This document shows positions 24,118-31,894 of a stretch of 64,000 nucleotides of DNA, one piece after another. The DNA comes from G965261055 sp965261055 [NCBI: Fibrobacteria bacterium] (GTDB taxonomy: Bacteria > Fibrobacterota > Fibrobacteria > UBA11236). The notes below the pieces were generated by a model that saw only the letters and a program-made list of their open reading frames with translations, made no database searches and was not told the origin of the DNA. A program made the translations under genes and the position numbers. Where the stretch lies: contig OZ253440.1 of NCBI GenBank assembly GCA_965261055.1, forward strand, positions 186,001 through 250,000. Direction: 5' to 3'. Position 1 is the first letter of the stretch; every line of letters begins with the position of its first letter.

Positions 24118-25479
24118 TTATGAAATTTTAGCTTCAGAAGTTAAAAAGTGAGACACAAATTCTTGAGTTGTATCAAATTTTTTCATGGCTTGAATTACAG
24201 CTTGAGTTTGATTGATTTCTGAGTTTATAGAGGATAGATATCGACGTATTTTAATTGATGCTTTGTAATAATTTTGTGGCATAATAAGCTCTTCACGGCG
24301 GGTACCTGACATATTAACATCAATTGCAGGCCAAATTCTTTTTTCAGCAAGTTTGCGGTTTAAAACAAGTTCCATATTTCCAGTGCCTTTGAATTCTTGG
24401 AAAATGACTTCATCCATTTGAGAGCCTGTTTGAATGAGAGCTGTTGCAATAATTGTAAGGCTACCACCTTCTTCTAGTTTTCGGGCAGCTCCAAAAAACT
24501 TTTTAGGATCTTGTAAAGCTTGTGCATCAACGCCACCGCTCAGAGTACGGCCAGAAGACTTTAGTTGATTATTAAAAGCTCGAGCCATTCTGGTAATACT
24601 ATCTAAAACGATAACAATGTCTTTACCTTTTTCAGCCTGACGCATTGCGATTTCAATTACCATTTTGGATAAACTAACATGTTCTTCAATAGATCTATCC
24701 AAGCATGAAGAAAAGATTTTTGCTTTAATTAATCTAGAAAGGTGAGTGACTTCCTCTGGACGTTCGTCAATTAAAAGGAGAAAGACTTCGGCTTCAGAGT
24801 GATTCGTATTAATTCCATTAATAATTTTTTCAACTAACATTGTTTTGCCCGAACGGGGGGGAGCAACGATGAGGGATCTTTGTCCTTTTCCAATAGGCGT
24901 TAATATCTCTAATAGTCGCATAGAAGTATCAGTATCATTCTTTGTTGCTAAGTGATAGCATTCGAAAGGATTGATACTAGTTAAGTTCTGAAAATGGTGA
25001 GTATCTGAATAATTTTCTGTAACTTTATTTTCTATTTCTAATAATTTTGAAACTATAAGTTGTTCACTATTTTTTTTATTGTGAGCTTCAGCTTTAACAA
25101 TTAAACCTGTTCGTAAACCTAAATCAGAGATAATAGATTGAGAGATGAGGACATCATTGGGTTGTGCTAAAAAATTATGTTCTTGTCTGCGTAGATAGCC
25201 ATGGCCTTCTTTGATTATTTCAAGGTGGCCTTCAACAAATTTAACTTTAGAGTCAGTGTCAAAAGACTGACTTAAATCAGGAGTTTTTTTCTTTTTTTTC
25301 TTTTTTAGCTTATTAAGCTGAGAACGTTTTTTTTGTCGTTTAAGACTATCATTAGATTCATAGCTTTCAGCAGAAAGTTGTTTGATTTTTTCAGATTTTG
25401 AGATAGACTCTTCGGTCGATGAAGATTTTCGGCGACCATATTGTATATTCAATTTTTTGTCTTTTGTTTCATTATCCAC
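24118..25479 (-). CDS. rho: Transcription termination factor Rho
   Basis: 453 residues. The first ~78 are polar and Lys-rich (a run of lysines near 59-65) and lack the usual N-terminal helix bundle. RNA-binding CSD region: [20 protein letters not shown] (92-110). ATPase: Walker [10 protein letters not shown] (206-214), [13 protein letters not shown], Walker [16 protein letters not shown]-loop/R-loop region [17 protein letters not shown] and [11 protein letters not shown]. Hexameric RNA helicase that ends transcription. The Lys-rich extension probably adds RNA binding, as in several Bacteroidota-like Rho proteins (inference). Confidence 0.95.
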   Translation of the reverse strand: MDNETKDKKLNIQYGRRKSSSTEESISKSEKIKQLSAESYESNDSLKRQKKRSQLNKLKKKKKKKTPDLSQSFDTDSKVKFVEGHLEIIKEGHGYLRRQEHNFLAQPNDVLISQSIISDLGLRTGLIVKAEAHNKKNSEQLIVSKLLEIENKVTENYSDTHHFQNLTSINPFECYHLATKNDTDTSMRLLEILTPIGKGQRSLIVAPPRSGKTMLVEKIINGINTNHSEAEVFLLLIDERPEEVTHLSRLIKAKIFSSCLDRSIEEHVSLSKMVIEIAMRQAEKGKDIVIVLDSITRMARAFNNQLKSSGRTLSGGVDAQALQDPKKFFGAARKLEEGGSLTIIATALIQTGSQMDEVIFQEFKGTGNMELVLNRKLAEKRIWPAIDVNMSGTRREELIMPQNYYKASIKIRRYLSSINSEINQTQAVIQAMKKFDTTQEFVSHFLTSEAKIS

Positions 25480-25605
25480 GAAAAAGATCCTTGCAAAGAA
25501 ATGGAAAAAGTGAATTCAAATTTTAGGAAAGTAGCAGAAAGCACTTAATTTTTAATTTTGAGTCATTAATATATAGATAAAAGCATGTTACTTTCAAAGT
25601 AATAT

Positions 25606-25824
25606 TTATTTAGGATTAAAATTATTAATTGTAAATAGCATTAGTACAAAAGCGGTCATCATACTTCCCGCTGTAATTACCTGTTGTTTATGATTGAATT
25701 TTCTTTTAATAGGTAATGATTGCTCCCAAGTTGTATCTTGAATATTTATTAGTATTGAATTATCTATGGCATTCTGAGAAAAGCAAAGTTGAAAGCCAAT
25801 CATTAAAACTATAAGAAAACGCAT
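25606..25824 (-). CDS. Small exported or membrane protein of unknown function
   Basis: 72 residues: signal-like helix MRFLIVLMIGFQLCFS, a short polar middle and a second hydrophobic helix (VITAGSMMTAFVLMLFTI). It begins 5 bp after the gatB stop, so it is likely co-transcribed with gatB. No homologue recognised. Position and membrane build make it credible as a gene, but its shortness limits certainty. Confidence 0.5.
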   Translation of the reverse strand: MRFLIVLMIGFQLCFSQNAIDNSILINIQDTTWEQSLPIKRKFNHKQQVITAGSMMTAFVLMLFTINNFNPK

Positions 25825-25829
25825 TATGT

Positions 25830-27284
25830 TTATTTATTTAGAGCTTCTTTAAGTAAAGAGTTAACAACAGATGGGTCAGCTTTTCCTTTTGTTTGTTTAA
25901 GAACTTGACCAACAAAAAAACCAAAGACTTTTTTTTTGCCAGATAAATATTTAGTAACTTGATTTGGATTATTTTGTATAACTTCTTTAACTAAAGATTG
26001 AAGTAAACTATTGTCTTTGATTATTTTAAGGTTATACTTATTGGCTAGCTCTTGAGCTGATTGTTTTTCCGTGAGCATAATCTGAAATAAGTCTTTTGCA
26101 AGGCGTCCAGAAAGCTCACCTTTTATAAGCATTTTCAGAAGCTCAATGAGTCTAGAAGGAGTCATTGTAATTTGGTTAATTGTAGTTTGTTGTTCATTGA
26201 CGATGGATAAAACATGTCCTTGAACCCAATTAGAAACAAGTTTATAATCGGAGATACTGTTACATACTTTTTCAAAATAGTGAGCAATTTCTTTTTTTGA
26301 AGTTAAAATTTCTATATCGTATTCTGAAAGTTTGTATTGTTGTTGATAACGTTCTTTTTTCTCTTGAGGAAATTCAGGTAAGCTTTTTTTAACATTTTCG
26401 ATGACATCAGAGGTAACACATTCCAATGGAAATAAGTCGGGTTCTGGGAAGTAGCGATAATCCTGTGCTTGTTCTTTTGAGCGCATGGTAACAGTTTGGT
26501 TTCTATTTACGTCATAACGCTTTGTTACTTGAGGAATCTTTTCTCCGCGATTAAGTATTAATGTTTGGTTTATGATTTCAGCTTCAATTGCTTTTTCAAT
26601 ATTGTGAAAAGAATTCATATTTTTCATTTCCACTTTTGAACCTAGAGGTTTATTTTCATTACGACGCAAAGAGATATTGACATCGCAACGGAAGTTCCCT
26701 TTTTCCATGTTCGCATCACTAATGTCTAAGTATTCAATAATTTGTTTGAGTTTATTTAGGTAAGTGATCACTTCTGTAGCAGAACGGAGATCAGGTTCAG
26801 AAACAATTTCTAACAAAGGAGTTCCGCAACGATTAGCATCAAATAAAGAATATTTTCCATTAGAATCGTGTATTAGTTTACCTGCATCTTCTTCTAAGTG
26901 AATACGAGTTAAACCAATGTTTTTGATTTGATTATCAACAAGAATTTCAATTTTCCCATTCTTACAAATAGGGTGGTCATAGAGAGGGTTGTCTCCTTGT
27001 TGTGTAATCTGATAACCTTTAGGTAAATCTGGGTAAAAATAATTTTTACGAGTCCACATAGCTTTAGGGTTAATGTCACATTGAGTTGCTAATCCAAGCT
27101 TAATTCCAAATTGAATGGCTTGTTGATTAGGGACAGGAAGCGTTCCTGGAAATCCTAGACAAATAGGGCAAACTAAAGTGTTGGGTTTTTCTGAAAACGA
27201 AAGAGGACAGTTGCAAAACATTTTTGTTTGTACAGAAAGTTGTGTGTGAACTTCTAAACCAATGACGGATTGATATGATGACAT
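25830..27284 (-). CDS. gatB: Aspartyl/glutamyl-tRNA(Asn/Gln) amidotransferase subunit B
   Basis: 484 residues. GLEVHTQLSVQTKMFCNC and CPICLGFPGTLPV carry the zinc-knuckle cysteines (residues 24, 26, 39, 42). LPKGYQITQQGDNPLYDHP, HLEEDAGKL, DANRCGTPLLEIVSEPD and NMEKGNFRCDVNIS are the catalytic-core blocks. The C-terminal YqeY-like tail ends at GKADPSVVNSLLKEAL. It transfers ammonia to misacylated tRNA with GatA and GatC, neither of which is in the window. Confidence 0.95.
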   Translation of the reverse strand: MSSYQSVIGLEVHTQLSVQTKMFCNCPLSFSEKPNTLVCPICLGFPGTLPVPNQQAIQFGIKLGLATQCDINPKAMWTRKNYFYPDLPKGYQITQQGDNPLYDHPICKNGKIEILVDNQIKNIGLTRIHLEEDAGKLIHDSNGKYSLFDANRCGTPLLEIVSEPDLRSATEVITYLNKLKQIIEYLDISDANMEKGNFRCDVNISLRRNENKPLGSKVEMKNMNSFHNIEKAIEAEIINQTLILNRGEKIPQVTKRYDVNRNQTVTMRSKEQAQDYRYFPEPDLFPLECVTSDVIENVKKSLPEFPQEKKERYQQQYKLSEYDIEILTSKKEIAHYFEKVCNSISDYKLVSNWVQGHVLSIVNEQQTTINQITMTPSRLIELLKMLIKGELSGRLAKDLFQIMLTEKQSAQELANKYNLKIIKDNSLLQSLVKEVIQNNPNQVTKYLSGKKKVFGFFVGQVLKQTKGKADPSVVNSLLKEALNK

Positions 27285-27380
27285 AATGTAAAGGGTAAAA
27301 CGGTTTAGTTAAACCTAAGTTTTACAGAAAAACAAGTCAATAGATTATTCAAATTATTAAGACAAATACAAAAGTATAAA

Positions 27381-28694
27381 TTAGTTTGAGTTCCAAGGAA
27401 GCTTAAAATTTTTGGTACTTGTAAGAGCTTCAGTTACTATAAATTCTTTGCGTTGGTGTTTGCGTATAGTTGTTGGGTAAGGGAAAAGTCCGAAATTTAA
27501 ATTCATGGGTTGAAAATCATCATTTGGATGGGTTAAGTGAGAGACGAGATTATATAAGCAACTAGGTTTAGGCCATTCAAAATTTTGTATTTGATGCATA
27601 TCCGCATATAAAACACTGGAAGTGTATAAACCAGTACCAATAGCTTCTGTATAGCCTTCTGCTCCTGTAATTTGGCCTGCAAAATAAATTTTAGTGTTGG
27701 GTAAATTTAGGTGTGAATTAAGCAGTTTACTAGAATCAATAAAAGTATTACGATGCATTGCTCCCAAACGAGCATATTTTGCATTTTTAAGGGCAGGTAT
27801 CAAAGATAAAATTTCTTTCTGTGTTGCCCACTTGAGTCGTGTTTGGCAACCGACAAGATTGTATAAAGTTTTATGTTGATTTTCAGCTCTTAATTGAACA
27901 ACAGCGTATGGTTTTTCGCCTGTTTCTAAAATTTTAAGACCAACAGGTCTTAATGATCCATATCGTAAAGTTTCGATGCCTCTTCGAGCCATCTCTTCAA
28001 TAGGTAAACAGCCTTCAAAAAGTTCTTGTTTTTCAAAAGGTTTAGGTTCAACTAGATCTGCGTCTTGTAGAGCTTGAACAAAGTTCTGGTATTGGCTTGA
28101 ATTAAGTGAACAATTGATAAAATCGGCTGTTTTTCCTTTTTCCCAACGATTTTTATAATAAGCATGATTAAAATCAATACTGTCTTTATATACAACAGGA
28201 GCTATAGAATCATAAAAAGCAAGTTTACCTTGATTTTGTGTAAATTTTAGAAGCTCTTGACAAAGAGAATCAGATGATAAAGGACCTGAGGCAATAATTG
28301 TCCATTGTTCTGGGTCAAGGTGTGTTATCTCTTCTCGTTTAAGTTCAATGAGAGGGTGTTTTTCAATGGCTTCCGTGACTTTTTTTGAAAATAACATTCT
28401 ATCAATAGTTAAACTTTCACCAGCAGGAGCACGAAATTCAAAAGCATAAGATAATAAAATGGAACCCATATGTATAAGTTCTTTTTTAAATAATCCATGT
28501 GCAGAAGTGAGACCTAGTCCTTTGAAGGAATTAGAGCAAACGAGCTCCGCTAAGTCATTTGTTTGGTGTGCTGGAGTTTTTTGGTGAGGTCGCATTTCAT
28601 ATAAATGAACTTTGATACCGACATTGGCTAATTGTAGAGAAGCTTCACAACCAGAAAGACCACCACCTATAATTTTAACAGTTTGATTTTGCAC
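27381..28694 (-). CDS. trmFO: FADH2/folate-dependent tRNA (uracil-54-C5)-methyltransferase
   Basis: 437 residues. FAD loop IIGGGLSGCEASLQLA (residues 8-23), LYEMRPHQKTPAHQT, LAELVCSNSFKGLG and PAGESLTIDRMLFS are TrmFO-specific; GQITGAEGYTEAIGTG is the late FAD/product block. It makes ribothymidine at position 54 using methylene-THF. TrmFO replaces SAM-dependent TrmA in Firmicutes, some proteobacteria and several other phyla. It lies 96 bp upstream of gatB on the same strand. Confidence 0.95.
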   Translation of the reverse strand: MQNQTVKIIGGGLSGCEASLQLANVGIKVHLYEMRPHQKTPAHQTNDLAELVCSNSFKGLGLTSAHGLFKKELIHMGSILLSYAFEFRAPAGESLTIDRMLFSKKVTEAIEKHPLIELKREEITHLDPEQWTIIASGPLSSDSLCQELLKFTQNQGKLAFYDSIAPVVYKDSIDFNHAYYKNRWEKGKTADFINCSLNSSQYQNFVQALQDADLVEPKPFEKQELFEGCLPIEEMARRGIETLRYGSLRPVGLKILETGEKPYAVVQLRAENQHKTLYNLVGCQTRLKWATQKEILSLIPALKNAKYARLGAMHRNTFIDSSKLLNSHLNLPNTKIYFAGQITGAEGYTEAIGTGLYTSSVLYADMHQIQNFEWPKPSCLYNLVSHLTHPNDDFQPMNLNFGLFPYPTTIRKHQRKEFIVTEALTSTKNFKLPWNSN

Positions 28695-28774
28695 TCTATA
28701 AAAATAGATTTTAGTAGTAATTAATTGTTTTAAAATAAAGGTTTTTAGGTATTATTATCAATGTGAGTAGAAAG

Positions 28775-28851
28775 AGAAAGTGCCGTAAGAGACGAATCCT
28801 TTACGACACCAAACCAAAAGAGCTAAAATGAATTAGCTTTCCCTAAGCTAA
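28775..28851 (-). terminator. Paired inverted repeats after hisC, probable terminator
   Basis: On the minus strand, downstream of hisC, two hairpins follow each other. The first is TTAGCTT/AAGCTAA (28833-28851, 5-nt loop). The second is GTGTCGTAA/TTACGGCAC (28780-28809, 12-nt loop, one mismatch), followed by a pyrimidine-rich TTTCTCTTTC tail. Together they look like a factor-independent terminator between hisC and trmFO. Confidence 0.45.
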
Positions 28852-28882
28852 CAAAAAACCAATATAAAAGCAACTACTTTAT

Positions 28883-29968
28883 CTATTTTAAACATTTTTT
28901 TAATGCAGATAGCATCAGCTTGTTTTGCTTTTTTGAACCGATGGTTACACGACACCAACCTTCTAGCCCGAAATTATCAACAGGACGGACTAAAATCCCT
29001 TGTAAAGTCATTAGGTGAGTTAACTCTTTAGACGGTCTATCTGTATGGAAACAAATAAAATTACCTTGAGTTGGTAAAAAATTAAGTTTAAGTTCTATTA
29101 AGGCTTCTTCAATTTGATGTTTTCCAGCTTGTGTTTTCCGTAAAATTTTAGAGATGAATTTTGTATCTAGTAAAGTTTGATTAGCCATGTTTTGGGCAAC
29201 AATATTGATATTAAACGGATTAAAAGCTAAAATTTTTTTTAGATATTCTATATTATTGGGATTTGAAATAGCGTAACCTAATCGAACTCCTGCTAAACCA
29301 TACGCTTTGCTAAAAGTTCGAATAATGACTAGATTGGAATATTTTTTTATTAAATCTATTGATTTTGGAAAATTAGTTGCAGAAGCAAATTCAGAATAAG
29401 CTTCATCTAAAACAACAACACAAGAAGAGGGAGCTTTCTCCAGGAGTTCTTTTAGTTGATTGTCTGTAAAGTATGTTCCTGTCGGGTTATTAGGGTTACA
29501 CAGAAAAACCATTTTTGTTTTAGAAGACAGAGTCTTTGAAAATATATTTAAGTCGTAATGGTAATTTTTACATGCTATATAACGAATTTTTGCACCCATG
29601 GTTAGACTAACCCTAGAATATTGAGAGAAAGTGTTTTCGCTAATAAGAACTTCTTGGTTTTCTTGTAGATATCCTAAGGCTAAAATAAGTAAGATTTCAT
29701 CGGAACCATTCCCTAAGATTAAATTATCTTTTGGAATAGAAAGTAAATGACTTAATGTTTTAATTAACTCTTGACTAGCATCATCAGGATAAACAGAAGT
29801 GTCTAGTTTTTTGATGATTCTCTTAGCTTTGGGGCTAGATCCCCATGGACTTTCATTGGCATTTAATTTTGTGATTTTATTTAGACCATATTGTCTTTGA
29901 ATTTCGTTTTTTTGAATTCCACTGATGTAAGGTTTTAGGTTTTCAATATATTTTTTTTGAGGTAACAT
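28883..29968 (-). CDS. hisC: Histidinol-phosphate aminotransferase
   Basis: 361 residues, class I/II PLP aminotransferase of the HisC type: LNANESPWGSSPKA near the N-terminus, GNGSDEILLILALGY, CNPNNPTGTYF, DEAYSEF and TFSKAYGLAGVRLGYA with the PLP Lys near residue 222. It converts imidazole-acetol phosphate to histidinol phosphate; overlapping activity on aromatic amino acids is common in this family, and no other his gene is nearby. A 210-bp stretch of it (29670-29879, codons about 30-100) reappears three times in the repeat array to the right. Confidence 0.92.
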   Translation of the reverse strand: MLPQKKYIENLKPYISGIQKNEIQRQYGLNKITKLNANESPWGSSPKAKRIIKKLDTSVYPDDASQELIKTLSHLLSIPKDNLILGNGSDEILLILALGYLQENQEVLISENTFSQYSRVSLTMGAKIRYIACKNYHYDLNIFSKTLSSKTKMVFLCNPNNPTGTYFTDNQLKELLEKAPSSCVVVLDEAYSEFASATNFPKSIDLIKKYSNLVIIRTFSKAYGLAGVRLGYAISNPNNIEYLKKILAFNPFNINIVAQNMANQTLLDTKFISKILRKTQAGKHQIEEALIELKLNFLPTQGNFICFHTDRPSKELTHLMTLQGILVRPVDNFGLEGWCRVTIGSKKQNKLMLSALKKCLK

Positions 29969-30066
29969 ACGGTAATGATAGAATTTTATAGAAAGGAATT
30001 AAAGAAAGGAAAAGAGACAAAAATTTTAATGTATTTGAAATTATTATTGATATGCTTAAAACTTAA

Positions 30067-30745
30067 TTAAAGTATGCCTTTTCTGTTTTTATGCGTAAAG
30101 TCATCTAATTTATTTATTGCAAATAAAGATAAATCAGCCACTGCAACAGACAAAGCAGTGACATGATCAAGTTCTAATACATTAATAGCTACAATATCAT
30201 TTAGCAGTGTAATAACAGCATTATCAGTAAGTACAGCACAATTGAGTAATGGTAAGACAGGAAAAGCGATAGTGACTGTAACAGTAATAGCGACTACTGG
30301 CATCAGGGCAGAAGGTTTACTTGCAGATTTAACTGTTACAGAAACAATTGATGCCAATAATGTTGTGCATCTTAGTAGAGGTTTAGATGAGCAAAATCTA
30401 TTTTTGCCGGAAGTTTTAATTTATCAGCGACTAAAGAGTTGATTTATGAATCTGGAGGAGATGGTCAAGGTTTGAATTCGGTTATGAAAACGGTGCTTTT
30501 ATCGTAAGTTTATTTGAGGATCAGGATATAGACGTACAAGTAACAGGTTTATCTCAAAACACAGATTATGTATATATTCCAAATTTTGATCAACGATCGT
30601 GTTGATCTTTGGGTTGCCGAAGGAACAGTTCTTTCCCAGATTACGGGGGATCCCAGAGATGCAACAGCAAAAGTATTGTAGGGATAACTGATTATTCTGG
30701 CCCAAATAGTGCAGGGTTATCTTATGTCGTCTGGTAGAATTAATA
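30067..30745 (+). pseudogene. Decayed Big_2 plus lectin-like cassette (copy A), with a barrel-gene 3' scrap
   Basis: Three layers. (1) 30067-30125, minus strand: SLFAINKLDDFTHKNRK matches the end of the barrel protein at 44391 (SLFATNKLDGFTSKKQK). (2) 30140-30300, plus strand: broken Big_2 text (TATDKAVT, stop, SSSNTLIATIS). (3) 30300-30745: AEGLLADLTVTETIDANNVV and LSQNTDYVY in shifted frames, homologous to the better-kept copy at 43310. Stops and frameshifts are many, so nothing here can be made as one protein. Confidence 0.6.
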
Positions 30746-31894
30746 TTTTTAATATATCTTGACAACATCTATTGATTATTCTATCCTTCAACAACTTTTT
30801 AAACCCAAGGTTCTTATGATGCTTAAATTATTTGCATTTATATTGTCTACATTAATCATTTTTAATTGTGGCGACCCAGTCGACCCACCGTCTAGTCCAG
30901 TAAAGGTAAGTAGTGTGAGTGTTGATGATTCTACGATAAGTTTAGAAGTAGGATCGACAGCAACAGTAATGGCGACAGTATCACCTGCTAATGCGACAGA
31001 TAAATCGGTGACATGGTCAACAAGTGCTGATACAATAGCGACTGTTGATAACGGTGTGATAACAGCAGCAGGAGCTGGCACAGCAACCATCACCGTAACG
31101 ACAAGCGACGGATCTCACACAGCGGAAGTAGCAGTAACAGTAACAGCTGCACCAATCGCACCAATCGGAACAGTAAGTGTAACGGGTGTGAGTGTTGATG
31201 AATCTACAGTAAGTATAGTAGATGGATTGACCGCAACAATCTTAGCGACAGTATCACCTGCTAATGCGACCGACAATTCGGTGACATGGTCAACAAGTGC
31301 TGATGCAATAGCGACCGTTGATAACGGTGTGATAACAGCAGCAGGAGTGGGAACAGCAACCATCACCGTAACGACAAGCGACGGATCTCACACAGCGGAA
31401 GTAGCAGTAACAGTAACAGCTGCACCAATCGGAACAATAAGTGTAACGGGTGTGAGTGTTGATGAATCTACAGTAAGTATAGTAGATGGATCGACAGCAA
31501 CAGTAATGGCGACAGTATCACCTGCTAATGCGACCGACAATTCGGTGACATGGTCAACAAGTGCTGATACAATAGCGACTGTTGATAACGGTGTGATAAC
31601 AGCAGCAGGAGCTGGCACAGCAACGATCACCGTAACGACAAGCGACGGATCTCACACAGCAACAGTAGCAGTAACAGTAACACCGATATTGGTAAGTAGT
31701 GTTAGTGTTGGCAGTGCTACAGTAGGTATAGTAAGCGGATCGACAGCACCAGTAACTGCGACAGTATTACCAGCTAATGCTGCCAACAAAGGATTGATGT
31801 GGTCAAGTAGTGATGCTCAAATAGCGACAGTGGATCCAAGTGGTGAAATAACAGCATTAGGAGTAGGTACAGCGGACATCACCGTAACGACAAC
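30300..31894 (+). repeat. Long direct repeat, left copy (pairs with 36311-37905)
   Basis: About 1.6 kb covering lectin remnant, promoter, start and the first three to four Big_2 domains of gene 1. I find no difference from 36311-37905 by reading (offset 6011); the first mismatch is at 31895. Such identity between paralogues implies very recent duplication or gene conversion. Confidence 0.8.
30759..30787 (+). promoter_or_regulatory. Sigma70-type promoter of Big_2 gene 1
   Basis: TTGACA (30759-30764), 17-bp spacer, TATCCT (30782-30787). Transcription would start near 30794, 22 bp before the ATG. The in-frame TTG at 30759 is this -35 box, not a start codon. Confidence 0.6.

Noticed and set aside
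28775-28851. Possible tRNA or structured RNA between trmFO and hisC
   Set aside because: The stems do not form a cloverleaf and no T-loop consensus is present; it fits a terminator better.
30759-30815. N-terminal extension of array gene 1 (and 36770-36826 of gene 2) from a TTG
   Set aside because: The TTG belongs to the -35 box TTGACA, and the lipoprotein signal begins at the ATG downstream.
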